Source of the DNA: Sporodiniella umbellata
Taxonomy: Eukaryota; Mucoromycota; Mucoromycetes; Mucorales; Rhizopodaceae
DNA length: 64,000 bases
Direction of reading: 5' to 3'
Assembly (NCBI GenBank): GCA_025677835.1
Contig: JAIXMR010000051.1
Coordinates: 105,501-169,500, forward strand
Within the stretch, counting starts at the first letter, position 1. Every line of letters starts with the position of its first letter. The notes below the pieces were generated by a model. That model searched no databases. It was not told the DNA's origin and saw only the letters and a program-made list of their open reading frames with translations. Shown piece by piece: positions 32,871 through 43,877 of the stretch. A program made the position numbers and the translations under genes.

Positions 32871-33399
32871 ATGAGAGTTATCCTCCCAGAAAAAAGAAAA
32901 GAAAGCAGTTACTTGCCAAGTTTGTATATTATTTCTTATCTGTATTGGTTCATAGCAAACTTTTTATTTAGAAAATCCAATGTGGTTTTTATCGCATATG
33001 GATATCTTTATGGTTGTGTGCATTATTTCGATTGTTTTAATGACAGGCCTTGAGTTCTTTACAGACAGACTTACTGAAAAATGCTTTCAAGGGCCTTGGG
33101 ACACCTTGAAACTGAGACTTATGGCGCACTCACTCCAAAACACAACATTTGCTTCTCTCATTCCTTTGATAGAAAAGCTGGTACAGGACCTCCATATACT
33201 TCATGCCAATCTTCAAAAGCATCCCAGGTACTCTTATATGGCAATAAAGAACTCTCAAAATTCTCTCTCAAAATGTCAAGCACTCTTGGGAAGCTTTGGT
33301 ACATACTGGTACGGGATTCCATACAGAAAGCAATTAGAAGTTGAGTTGATTGCGATAGCAGACAGTTTGGATCGTCTTAAAGCTTTTTTGAAACTATAA
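32871..33399 (+). CDS. Small membrane protein of unknown function
   Basis: Two exons: 32871-32919 and 32972-33399; 158 aa. A short basic N-terminus is followed by a strong transmembrane helix (DIFMVVCIISIVLMTGLEFF, ~24-43), then a ~110-residue soluble part with helical, Leu-rich sequence and a GTYWYGIPYRKQLEVE segment. No family recognised. The first ATG, a sense-strand T run before it and a TTTATTTAG acceptor support the model, but the short first exon is a guess. It is on the same strand, 136 bp after the VTC gene. Confidence 0.55.
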
Positions 33400-33434
33400 T
33401 AAATTTTTTTTAGGAAAAAAAAGACATGCATTTA

Positions 33435-34745
33435 TTAACTAGCGTCTCTTGGGTCTTTCATACTAAAAATCTTGAGATTTCCAGCATATTTTCCATCTGA
33501 AGCAATTTCATCTCCTGCGTAAGCCAAATGATAGTCTCGGGGAGACCAAGCAACGGTGTTCATTGCCGCCGAGCATTCTATATGGTGAACCGAGTCGCCA
33601 CTTTCCACATGAGACTATGTATGTTTTTTTTAAATACGTGTAGAGTAAGACGCGTAATTTTTTATCTCTTTTCTTTGTTTTTCCTTACCACATCTATAAA
33701 ATGATCTTCCGAAGCAGACGCGATATATTGGCCATCAAAACTAAAACCTAGGGTTCTCACTGGCCAGGTAAGCTCTTCAAAAGATCGAACGCATTCAAAT
33801 GTGCGAGTATCCCATAAAGTAACCAGTGCATCAGCTGATCCAACTGCCAGGTATTTTCCTGTTGGATCGGATTCCACACAATAGCAGTTGGCTGTATGAC
33901 CCCGTAGATTAAGTTGTAAGTCAAAAGAGGGATAGTCATAAACCTTGATGGTTCCCTGCCCAGTAGTCACAAAGAACTGATTATTTGCATTGTTCCATGC
34001 GATTTCGTTGACTTCTACAGGGTGTTTACGGTTATCGATAATTTGGTGTGTTAAAGTATCAATGATGCTAATTGTATCGTTTTTGTCTCCCACTGAAATA
34101 TGGCGGCCATCCGGGCTCCAGCAGATGTTAATGTTTTCTCCTGCAGTTTGAATGGTAGCTGTACATCGTCCCGCTATTCAAAGAGTTAAATAAAAGGCAA
34201 AATGGCAATAACAATACTAGTGGAACGTACATCGCTGATCCCATAACCGAACCGTCTTATCGCAAGAAGCAGTAGCTAACCTATCGGGGTGAGTGGGATC
34301 CCAATCCAGTTGATCTACACTATCTGTATGGCCTTTCAGTTCTATTGAGTACCGGATATCTGTCTAAAAGGCGTAAATAACTGCGTTCTTTTTTTTTTTT
34401 TTTTTTTTTTGGTAAATATAAAAGCCAGTAAGACTTACTCCTCGGTGAGGCGTCCAAACACGCGCGGTTTTGTCTACAGATCCAGAAGCCAGCTTTCTTC
34501 CGTCGCAATTCCAAGCTACGGTGTGCACTTTTTCTTTGTGTCCTCGGCATTCTCGAATTTTTGAATTGTCAAACATTTTGTTGACCTATTCCAGTTAGGC
34601 ATTACCAATTAAAGGGCGACATATTTACATGATCTCGAGTGATTGGATTCCCCTTGTAGAAAAAATCTTGCTTGATGCCTGTGTCTGGACTCCAATCATA
34701 AACAATCTTTCCATCGTCAATATCTTCTAATGTTTCAGGCTCCAT
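33435..34745 (-). CDS. THO complex subunit 3 (WD40, Tex1/THOC3)
   Basis: Five exons on the minus strand: 34745-34629, 34585-34439, 34363-34231, 34173-33689, 33614-33435; 353 aa. Residues from ~42 form a WD40 propeller with hallmark THOC3 segments: IRECRGHKEKVHTVAWNCDG, SVDKTARVW, DPTHPDRLATASCDKTVRLWD, CWSPDGRHISVGDKND, DPTGKYLAVGSADALVTLWD and SFDGQYIASASEDHFIDV. THO couples transcription elongation to mRNA export in the nucleus. An extra ~40-residue acidic N-terminal extension (METLEDIDDG-like start, reading MEPETLEDIDDGKIV) precedes the usual start and is encoded in its own exon. It shares a 71-bp divergent promoter with ERG28. Confidence 0.9.
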
Positions 34746-34816
34746 ATTAAAATAGAGAGAGAAAAAAAAAAAAGAAGGGCACAAAGAAATTCAATCTCAT
34801 AAATTTCTTTTAAAAC
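34746..34816. promoter_or_regulatory. 71-bp bidirectional THOC3/ERG28 promoter
   Basis: Only 71 bp separates the two start codons. It contains an A run (34757-34770), that is T-rich on the THOC3 sense strand, and TTTCTTTT on the ERG28 side. Transcripts from both must start in or very near it. Confidence 0.6.
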
Positions 34817-35389
34817 ATGAATACAATTACAGAGATATTCTCAACGCTCCCTGAAGGCTATCTCCCTCGCTGGCTATTATTTACATCTGCCTTGGGTATT
34901 TTTAACTCTGTTCAAAACTTCTGTACAGATTCTCTTACCAAACGTATCTACGCAAACAAGCCTCATGAAGGTAAGCATATAGATGATTTTGAACAAAAAC
35001 TTAATGACATTCAGTCACCCCTCTGAGTGGGCGCTTGTTTGCTACTTGGACATGGTCTGTTAGTATGATTCGCATTTACGCTGCTTTTCATCTTGAACAC
35101 AAATTGTAAGGTGCTTGTTCAAATAACAAAGCTGACAACATTTGCACCTTTGTAGCATGTATGAATTAGGCATCTGGACCTATGTAATTGCTTTAACTCA
35201 CTTTGTTGGTGAGCTTTTGGTTTTCAAAGGAAGCAAGTTCAATGGACCCATTATGTCACCTTTAGTTGTAGCAGGTACTTAAAGCAACCTCAAACCAATC
35301 TTTTGTTTAATATATTTTAATATATCCTTTTGGTAGTATCTTCCCTCATCTGGCTCATACAAGTTAAAGACCAGTACGTCAAGTATTGA
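34817..35389 (+). CDS. ERG28: Ergosterol biosynthesis scaffold Erg28
   Basis: Four exons: 34817-34970, 35015-35105, 35156-35274, 35337-35389; 138 aa, the usual size. Four hydrophobic segments and the family features are present: PEGYLPRWLLFTSALGIFNS, GRLFATWTWSVSMIRIYAAF, YELGIWTYVIALTHFVGELL and SSLIWLIQVKDQYVKY. Erg28 is an ER membrane protein that tethers the C-4 demethylation enzymes (Erg25-Erg26-Erg27). No dilysine retrieval signal is evident. All introns are 44-62 nt. Neighbour THOC3 is unrelated in function. Confidence 0.92.
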
Positions 35390-35650
35390 GAGATAGTAAC
35401 TCCTAGACAAAAATTAGCTAGCAACCTTAAATAATAATGAGCATTGGATAACACGAGCTAATAAAATAGCAACAATAATAACAAAAAACAGGAAGGTATT
35501 CCTCAATGAAAAAAAAAAAAAGTGGTCAATTGAAATGATTCAATTAAAAAAGAAGTACTTGCTATGTACTCTTTAGTTCGTGTTTTGTATATAAATAGAA
35601 GGTGTTTTTTTGTTCATGTATTTTACAAAAAAAAAATTGCCACAAGCGAA
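35390..35650 (+). other. Spacer with TATA box
   Basis: Contains AT-rich 3' sequence of ERG28, an A run (35508-35521) and a clear TATATAAATAGAAGG box (35587-35601) about 50 bp before the small ORF at 35651. Confidence 0.45.
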
Positions 35651-35728
35651 ATGATCAATGCTCCTCCTGAAAGACCCCTGAAGCCAGCTCTTCCTAGACC
35701 TTATCCCAAGCCTCCCGTCAAACGATAA
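35651..35728 (+). CDS. Possible 25-codon proline-rich peptide gene
   Basis: ATG 35651 to TAA 35728 encodes 25 residues, beginning MINAPPERPLKPALPRPYPK, one third proline with many Arg/Lys. A good TATA box lies ~50 bp upstream and an AATAAA-type signal (AAAAATAAAC, ~35781) downstream, and the codons stay G/C-balanced against a very AT-rich background. That combination suggests a real short gene or a terminal exon of one. No intron or second exon is evident. Could be chance; I give it low confidence. Confidence 0.35.
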   Translation: MINAPPERPLKPALPRPYPKPPVKR

Positions 35729-36678
35729 GCTTGAATCGAAAAATGACCATCACAACGAAATACGTGTAAAATTTTGAAAGAAAAATAAACTAAGTCTTTG
35801 TTCTTGAGAAAAAAACCCGTCTATTATCGTCTTTATGCCCTTTATAAGCTTACAAGCACTGTTAACGAGGTTTTGAGGAGTAACAATCGAGTGAATAGCC
35901 GCTTTGCATAGCGAATTTCAACTAGAATATCTTAATATTATTTGAAATCAATTTGATAGCATCTTTGGTCTATAATATGCCTGTGGATTCTTGGCTTCCG
36001 TGTTTACTTTAGTTTGTTATTTGTTAGTGTCTGCTAAATGGAAAAGTTCAGTTTGCACTATTATGATGTGCTAGCAATTTTTAATGTATAAAAACGCGCA
36101 CACATACAAGTTTCTAACGAGAAAAAAAAATACTGTATAAACATATAGTATACTCCCTTAACTATACCCTTTAAAAGAATGTGCATGTTCAATTTAAAAA
36201 GATAGGAAGCGGTTTGAAATACAAGTTTATATCTATAAGCTACTATACAGTAAGAGGTATGAAATGTTTAGATTCGGTATTTATGTTGATTTGAGCATTT
36301 GGTCACTCTTCAATTAGTCTAATCCAGGGAAACAAAACTTTGAGAAGAAAAACGTGGAATGTACTACAATCTGCTCCCAAATCAACTCTAAACTTGCTTT
36401 GAAATGACCTTGCTCTTAGATTTAAATGAAAATACCCTTTCATAAAACTGTACACTGTTTATGCATTTATCTAAGAGACTCCAAAAAAAAAAAAGACCTT
36501 CTTTCTTAATCTTTGACTTCAACTGGCTATAGTTTGCTATGCTATAACTATCTTTTTTTTTTTTTGAGCGCACTACGCTGATTAGCCCATTATCTAGTAT
36601 CAGTACTCTTCACTTTTGGTGGGTATTTATTCAATAAATAATAACAACAGTACTGGTTTACTATTACCAGAGCTGTGC
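35729..36678. other. 0.95-kb AT-rich intergenic, no gene seen
   Basis: Very AT-rich with short A/T runs; no frame longer than ~60 codons is plausible. The right end is the 3' flank of the TAPT1 gene. Confidence 0.4.
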
Positions 36679-38826
36679 TTATGGGATTCGACTTTTAACC
36701 ATTGAGAATCTATCAACTGTTTCCAGGGTGTATTTTGCAGGTTTTGGCATATGGTCCTCTGCCTGACTAAGATAGTTATGTATTCCGCGGTTGTAATTCG
36801 CTTCGTCTTTACTCATCGCCTTCATTTCCTCGTCTTTCTTGACTTCTGTCCTATCTCTTTCTTCTATACTAGAATAACGCTTATAGGCAAACCCTAAAAG
36901 ATTCATACCCACCAGTACCTTAAGTGCTAGCAAACTAAATTTGTTAAAGACAATACTTGCATGCTTTGATTGCTTACATTATGACCAAGCTAGAAACAAA
37001 CAATGACCATATGACGAAACGAAAACTTTTATCTAACACATGCTCCAACCATACATAAGATATTATTTGAAATTGCTCCGGTAATCTAAAACTATAATCA
37101 AAAATGGCTTGGGACACTAGAGACGCTGTGCTGAGAGGCCCTTGCGATTGGGACATAAAAATCATTGGCAAAATCTGCTGCATCATACGGATATACTTTT
37201 GAGTCAATCAAAGCGTTAACATAAAACAAAACAAACACAAATAAAAAACATTTAAAAGAATTACCAGACAGGCCAAAGGTAAGACGGGAAATCCAATACG
37301 ACGCGAAACAACTGGTGACTGGTCAACAAAAGCATGATTTTTTCCAGTCATTCGTCCCGGGCTACCAATTACAAGGTCTTTACAAAGAATATCGATATAC
37401 TTGCCATATATTGAAGGTCGGATATGGTTGAATTTGGTTATAAAAGCATGTTTGAGCCAGTCCACTAGGAGTTCCGATAGAATTACCATCAACACCGGGG
37501 TCATAAGACTATTAAAGGACGTTGAAGCAGGTAGTTTAAAAAGAGGCACAAAAGTGGAAGGCAGAATAGACGATGGGCCAGACTCAGATATTTCTATGAT
37601 ATTACGTAAAGTAATAACAAATAAAAATGCTGACTGTTGGAATCTTTCCACAATATCTAGAAGATATTGACAGCTGGTATTTAGTTTTTCTCTTGTCTTT
37701 TTGCTTTTCTTTTCTTACCGCTGCAGGTGAGTTGAAACAAGTTCTCTTTCTCAAATCTCTTAAAGACAGATTGTTTGATTTCTACAAACTGGTTGGATAT
37801 AAGGAGCGATAAAAGAGCGTTTGAATAAAAGTTTATGGCCACGTTAAGCGTAATCATTTGAAAAAACAAAATAGCCGTATGTAAAACTATTGATTTTGTC
37901 ATTCTCTTTCTGTTTTTTTTTTTTTTTTGTGACAAATGTATTTACCCATATAGCCAGCAGCTAGTACGAATAATGTAATAGGTCTCAATTGTCGTTTAGC
38001 ATAAGCTGTACCATGTATATCTTGTGGTGAATTACCCAGGGTAGATTTGGAAAAAAGAGCATCCAAAATGTCAACACCCAGCGAGCAGCATAATTTGTCG
38101 CAGATTTCCAGGACATTGTATACGACATATAGCTTCAGTACTGCTTGGCCTCGTATAGAGTGATAAACACGAGAAGGGTCAAACGAGTACATGGTCACAC
38201 AAGTCATCATTACCAAGAAGCCTTTTAATAAATCGCATTTTTGTGATGGCCTTAGACGTATGAAGCTACTCAGAACGAAAATGAATTAGAGAACAAAGGA
38301 TGTCTGTTGCAACCTTACTCTCTTTTTCTGTCCAACAACGCTCTTAAATTACAAAGGATATACACAACAAAATGATAAAATGCTAAACAGAACCTTAAAG
38401 GCAGAATAGTAAAGGTATACAAAAATGAATCCAAACAGACAAAGAAACCGAACCCCATCAGCTACTCTATTATCAGATTTTTTATGCAGACTACGCTTTC
38501 TTTTACTATTGCTTTACCTTCTCAATGGCGCCAGGCACACTTAGAAAATTGGTGACTCGCTCTCTTTTCAGTTCTTGAGCGCTATCAAAATCAGCTACTG
38601 TTAATTCATCTTTTAGGTAATCAACAAAAGAAATTGTCTTTGGCTCGGTCGGGCTAGATTCCTCTGTTACTGACGGTTGCGGTTTTCTTTTCTTTTGCTT
38701 TTTGATTTTTCTGTTACTGATGACGGGCGAAAGGGGCTCAAAAGAATTACGAAGTGGTGTTGATGGTACTGAATGTGGCTTTCGCTGGTTTGGCCGACTC
38801 CAATCCATAACTTTTGGATTGTCCAT
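36679..38826 (-). CDS. TAPT1/Emp65-family ER membrane protein
   Basis: Eight exons on the minus strand: 38826-38518, 38461-38394, 38342-38319 (24-nt microexon), 38265-37946, 37886-37719, 37656-37265, 37195-36978, 36934-36679; 584 aa. After a ~75-residue polar N-terminus come the family blocks FVDYLKDELT, KRERVTNFLSVPGAIEKLMG, VCLDSFLYTFTILPLR, VYHSIRGQAVLKLYVVYNVL, NVAINFYSNALLSLLISNQF, VEIKQSVFKRFEKENLFQL and DWLKHAFITKFNHIRPSIY, with about six to eight helices. Yeast Emp65 pairs with the SUN-like protein Slp1 and protects folding of soluble ER proteins; animal TAPT1 has a ciliary/ER role. The ER role is inferred. The last splice joins halves of one helix (SLVI | ILLALKVLVG), which supports it. 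Confidence 0.88.
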
Positions 38827-38934
38827 TTCTGATTTAAAAGATGAAAACGATTGTTTTATTTTATTTTTGAAAAAGCGCAACTTTTTTTCTGTCCTTCTTT
38901 TTCTTTTTTTTTTTTTTTTTTAATTTACTCATTT
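38827..38934. promoter_or_regulatory. 108-bp bidirectional promoter
   Basis: Separates the starts of TAPT1 (minus) and the small coiled-coil gene (plus). A T run (38904-38921) precedes the plus-strand ATG. Confidence 0.5.
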
Positions 38935-39272
38935 ATGGCCACTTATACCAGTGATACCGATACCTTCCAAGCACCATATACCTCACAGAGCAAATCTATA
39001 GACTCTTTACTTGAGCCTATTCAAAATACGGTAATTTTAAAATTACTTTTAATCGAACTGAAAACAAGATATTAAAAAATGGGTTACACCATTAGTCTGC
39101 GTCCAATGCAGGTGATGATTATGTCCAAAACCTGTCAGAAGAACTTCAGAACACCAAGGACTTATTACAGAAATACCAGCTTAGATCAGAGCAGCTCATG
39201 GAGCTAGTACAGAAACAAACCGACAAAATAGCAGATCTACGCGAACAGCTCAAAGCAACTGAGCAACAATAG
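38935..39272 (+). CDS. Small coiled-coil protein
   Basis: Two exons, 38935-39030 and 39096-39272; 90 aa. The first ~40 residues are Thr/Ser/Gln-rich; residues ~45-88 form a heptad-type coiled coil (LSEELQNTKDLLQKYQLRSE, LMELVQKQTDKIADLREQLK). No signal peptide or membrane segment. I do not recognise the family; it may be a subunit of a larger assembly. Its stop lies 42 bp from the convergent malic-enzyme stop. Confidence 0.7.
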
Positions 39273-39314
39273 TGTAATAAAAAATCTTTTCATTTTTATT
39301 TTTATTTTTGTTTT

Positions 39315-41220
39315 TTATGGGGACCATATTTGATTGGATATAAGGGCCAGCAACTCCTCATCTGATTTTTCTATCAACGAACTTTCTTGACAGAAACCTT
39401 GTTTGATAGATGTCTTGATTACAGCCAAGGCTACCTTCAAACTGGTGCTGCGGATTTTACTCAACGGGGGATACAGTTCTTCACAAGGATCGTCGGCGAG
39501 TGCTTTGGAAGCAGCAAAAAGCATTTCATCAGAAATTTGCTTGGATTGACTCAAAACAGCACCAAGCCCAAGACCAGGGAAAATATACATATTATTGCCT
39601 TGAGCAGGTATTAATGTATTGTTTGTATTTGGGATTTTATAGGGAGGAAAGGCAGTTCCAGAAGCAAAGATTGCACGATTTCCAGTGTTTTCGAGAGCCT
39701 CTGCGAAAGTACACTCAGCCTGTGTTGCGGGATTTGAAAGTGGAAAGATGATAGGCAACGGAGTGAGTTCACTCAGGCGTTGAAGAGCTTGACTATGGAA
39801 GGCACCTGGTGTGGAGGAAAGCCCGATCAGACTACAATATTAATTAAGCAATCTTTCTTAATTGAAAACTATGTTACAAAATCCTTACGCAGTGGGTTTA
39901 ACATAATCAACAATATCCAACAATTCTTTATACTGGCTTCCTTGATTATCATCGCGAGCAAAGTACACCTTGTGCTGAGCAAGCCTGTCTCCACGGTCAG
40001 ACGTTACTAAACCCTACAACAAAGATTTATTAGAATATATGTAAGCTAAATGCTGTATAGAAGTTACCTTGGAGTCCACAATCCAAAACATGTTTTTTGC
40101 TTCTTGCTCAGACAAGCCGTGTTCTTCCTTAAAATAATATTGAATTTGTTGTGCGACACCAATAGCAGCTGACCCAGCTCCATAGAATACAATCCGGTGT
40201 TTCTTTGGATCCAAACCTGTTTCTTGATGAACTTTTTTGACAGCCTTGATGACACCAGATAAAATAACAGCGCCTGTACCCTGAATATCATCGTTAAAGC
40301 AGAGCATTTTTTCTCTGTATTTTTCCAACAGTGTTATAGCATGTTCAGTTGACCAATCTTCAAACTGAATCAGCATTTTAGGGAAAGCCTTGTTGAGAGC
40401 CTTTATAACAACATCCACCTTTTCATAAAATTGTTTATCGTCTGGACGTGATTGATTGAGTCCCAGATAAAATTCGTTTTGTCGAAGCTGGGTATTGTTA
40501 GTGCCCATGTCCAGAACAATAGGCAATGTGCGTCGAGGGTCAATTCCTGCTCCAGCTACGTATAGTTGAAGTTTTCCCATACTAATACCCATTCCGTTCA
40601 TTCCCAAGTCTCCTAATCCCAAGATGCGAGAGCCATCTGTAATGACGGCAACTTGAGGATCAAAATCGGATCGATAGTTGAATAAGATATCATCGAGATC
40701 GTCTAAACGATTTGAATCGATATAAAGACCATCTGTCATTCCAGATTGAGCCAGAGATGGGTAAATATTAGAGAACTCTAAACAAGCTGTCCCTACAGTG
40801 GGGGTATAGATAACAGGAGCAAACTCATCTAAGTGATTCATGACCAGTCTGTAGAAGAGTGAGTAGTTGGTAGAACGCAGCTGCGACATGAAAATGTATT
40901 TTTCCAAAGGCGTTGATTTTGACCGCACTTGAGCCAGAGCACGACGATGTTGGATTTCCAAGTTGTCTGTGCCGCATGGCAACAGTCCTGTCAGACCTAG
41001 CTTTTTGCGCTGAAGATAATTCAAAGTAGTATCTATAGAGGGGAGGTTAGCTTATAAATAATAAGAACAGAACATGTTTACTATCGGAAGACTGTAGGGT
41101 TTGAACTGAAGGAGGCATTGTGTGAAGATAACGTTGAAAATTAAAAAGAGGTCTTTTATATAACCCAAGAGTATATCTATATTTGGAAGGTAGTCGAATC
41201 ACCCGAGAAAAAGGCCACAT
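39315..41220 (-). CDS. Malic enzyme (malate oxidative decarboxylase)
   Basis: Four exons on the minus strand: 41220-41082, 41032-40068, 40013-39889, 39831-39315; 581 aa from ATG 41220. Core motifs are intact: YTPTVGTACLEFSNIYP, ITDGSRILGLGDLGMNGMG, CFNDDIQGTGAVILSG (metal/malate site) and the Rossmann FYGAGSAAIGVAQQI, then IFPLSNP and FPGLGLGAV. It converts malate to pyruvate and CO2, producing NAD(P)H; cofactor choice is not certain from sequence. The N-terminus (MWPFSRVIRLPSKYRYTLGL) is basic with no acidic residue, as in mitochondrial presequences; a second in-frame ATG at 41118 (MPPSVQTL) would give a form without it. A further ATG at 41301 is open but adds hydrophobic, unlikely sequence. 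Confidence 0.92.
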
Positions 41221-41683
41221 GAGGAAATAGAATCCTATTTTTTGAATAATAATCGAAACGAAAAAAAAAAACCTTCGCTTTAAAAGCTCATAAAATTGCA
41301 TGTTTTTAAGAGTTTATCTGATTTGGAATTCGTGGCGATCAATAGGATATAAGACATTTTCTAAAGACTGATGTGAGAAAATCGCTTCGTTATTTTCATT
41401 GGGAGAACCCATAGTGACTCAGAATATGTAAGCAAACCCCATGAAGCGCATGTGAAAGCACGCTAACACTGTTTAACTTAAATGAAGCTTTTAGACTTTT
41501 TTTTCAAGCCATCGTACCATTTTTATATAAAACTAGCACTAAGTAATTAAAACGATAAGAATCAGCGTTTTAAAGGCTCTATCTGAGATTATTTAGTGTG
41601 ATAGAAGGCACGCCTCAGTTTTATCAAGATATTTGTGTAACTTTTACTGAATTAAGAATAAGCTGATGCGTATATACTGTAAA
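41221..41683. promoter_or_regulatory. Malic enzyme upstream region
   Basis: AT-rich 0.46 kb between the malic-enzyme start and the left end of the fold-back element. No gene seen; likely the malic-enzyme promoter. Confidence 0.4.
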
Positions 41684-42446
41684 TCCGACAAGCAATGTCG
41701 CAGCGAATCAAAATCGACCTTGTATTTTCATGTCGCAGCCAACCAAAATCGACCTTGTATTTTCAGAAACTCATGTCGCATTTTCTAAAAATCCTGTTTT
41801 TCTTGGCACTGGAAAAAGCAGATAAGAGAAATGCTTTCCGACCTTCTAGTATTGTTTGCTTCAATGATAAAAAGCGATGATGCATATATCACTCTTTTTA
41901 AAAATGCAAATTTTTTAATCAAAACTATCAATTTTAAAAATAATGCCAATTTTAAAAGTAGTCAAAGAAAAAGTGAGATACTGTTCAGACCAAAAATAAC
42001 TAACGTAAACGTTTCTCTAAAACAAGACCAAAAAAACTTCTCTTTTGATTTTCAAAGTATAATATGAGCATAAAAATTTTGTGTAAAGATGGGTAGAGAA
42101 ACGTTGTTGGTGAGAATGATGGTCCTGAGTCCATGGACTACTTTGTTGGCTAGAGTGAATTCATTGCTAAGCCAATTGCATCAAGCCCTTACCAACATGT
42201 AGACCTATCACCGGCTTAAATCTGCCGTGCTTCACTGTTCAAAAATCACTCCTAACAGTCCTTAGTGCTTCATCCGACAGCATCCCGCATTTCTTTAAGA
42301 GTACGAACACAGATGCACTTACCGATATTATAGGATCCAGTTTCTTCGAATTTTTACTACCAGCCGCGAATGATCGCTTCAAATTCATAGATTCAGATAA
42401 TTCTGAGTGCTTCTTGTAGCACTGTTTATAATTTTATGAAAACTGA
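41684..42446 (+). repeat. Left inverted arm (763 bp)
   Basis: Starts TCCGACAAGCAATGTCG. Contains the 35-bp tandem unit at 41695-41764 and a 78-codon frame (41831-42067) whose exact copy lies in the right arm; it has no recognisable motif. Confidence 0.85.
41695..41764 (+). repeat. 35-bp tandem duplication in left arm
   Basis: Two adjacent 35-bp units starting ATGTCGCAGC differ at two positions; the right arm has one unit. This single unit accounts for the whole 35-bp length difference between arms (763 versus 728). Confidence 0.85.
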
Positions 42447-42589
42447 ACTGCGTTGAGTTGAGTTACGCGTTTTTTTTTTGTTGTACTGGATATTTTATAG
42501 TCTCTCCTTGTTAGGATATCTGCCGAGTCGCTTATAAGAATGAGAAGCGAAGCCTTGGGAATCACTAAATATAAGCTGTAGTATGCTCA

Positions 42590-43149
42590 AACAATCCTTG
42601 TCATGAGCGACTCTTTCTAAAAACTTATTTGGCATAGCTTTACTCTTGACAACTGATCAGAACTGCTCAATTGGATTTAGTTCGGAAGAATACAAAAGAA
42701 AACTTACGTACATATATTACTTGAGATGTGAATAGATGTGTTATACATGACAAGGTAATGTCCCTTAATACCGGGATACTTGTCTATTTTATTGATTGTA
42801 GCCTCTAAAACCTCAGATAATGCCCTGTTGCTGTTTCTTTGCTATAACCATTAGTTAAGCGTCCAATATTTCCCTTTTTAATACGTTTTGAAACTTTCAA
42901 ACTGACCTTAGCCAAAGCAGTTGTAGATGTTGTAGATACTGTAGCTGCTGTGGGAATTCCATTCTCTGACCAAGGAGTATCTCGTTTCAAATTGACATAA
43001 AAGGCTAAATAATCAAGAAATATACGATTTGCTGTGAAATTCAAGTTATTTTGCTGCCACTTGTATCCAATGGCACCTTTAATTGAAAATTTTCTTTGCT
43101 ATTTCTTACTACAGACTGAATTTGTGCCTGTTTAATAGACAGATTGCAC
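42590..43149 (-). pseudogene. Decayed Tc1/mariner-like DDE transposase
   Basis: Minus-strand reading between the arms shows pieces of a fungal DDE_3 transposase: a Thr/Ser-rich segment with a basic stretch, GHYLVMYNTSIHIS where a catalytic Asp is expected after VM (Tyr here), then YSSELNPIEQF followed by TGA in place of the usual Trp codon, and SKAMPNKFLERV. Frame changes separate the pieces. It cannot encode an active enzyme; family assignment rests on the ELNPIEQF block. Confidence 0.7.
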
Positions 43150-43877
43150 TCAGTTTTCATAAAATTATAAACAGTGCTACAAGAAGCACTCAGAATTATC
43201 TGAATCTATGAATTTGAAGCGATCATTCGCGGCTGGTAGTAAAAATTCGAAGAAACTGGATCCTATAATATCGGTAAGTGCATCTGTGTTCGTACTCTTA
43301 AAGAAATGCGGGATGCTGTCGGATGAAGCACTAAGGACTGTTAGGAGTGATTTTTGAACAGTGAAGCACGGCAGATTTAAGCCGGTGATAGGTCTACATG
43401 TTGGTAAGGGCTTGATGCAATTGGCTTAGCAATGAATTCACTCTAGCCAACAAAGTAGTCCATGGACTCAGGACCATCATTCTCACCAACAACGTTTCTC
43501 TACCCATCTTTACACAAAATTTTTATGCTCATATTATACTTTGAAAATCAAAAGAGAAGTTTTTTTGGTCTTGTTTTAGAGAAACGTTTACGTTAGTTAT
43601 TTTTGGTCTGAACAGTATCTCACTTTTTCTTTGACTACTTTTAAAATTGGCATTATTTTTAAAATTGATAGTTTTGATTAAAAAATTTGCATTTTTAAAA
43701 AGAGTGATATATGCATCATCGCTTTTTATCATTGAAGCAAACAATACTAGAAGGTCGGAAAGCATTTCTCTTATCTGCTTTTTCCAGTGCCAAGAAAAAC
43801 AGGATTTTTAGAAAATGCGACATGAGTTTCTGAAAATACAAGGTCGATTTTGGTTGGCTGCGACATTACTTGTCGGA
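43150..43877 (-). repeat. Right inverted arm (728 bp)
   Basis: Inverse complement of the left arm, lacking one 35-bp unit. The matching 78-codon frame is at 43529-43765 on the minus strand. Confidence 0.85.

Larger units (their letters stand above)
41684..43877. mobile_element. Fold-back element with long inverted arms and decayed transposase
   Basis: Two arms, 41684-42446 and 43150-43877, are inverted copies that appear identical along their length except for a 35-bp extra unit in the left arm and single differences near the outer ends. Both outer ends begin TCCGACAAG. They enclose 703 bp with transposase remnants on the minus strand. I see no convincing target-site duplication. Identical arms suggest recent formation or gene conversion. 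Confidence 0.8.

Noticed and set aside
32838..33053. 71-codon frame with Tyr/Phe-rich sequence
   Set aside because: Reads across the probable intron 32920-32971 of the small membrane protein in the wrong frame.
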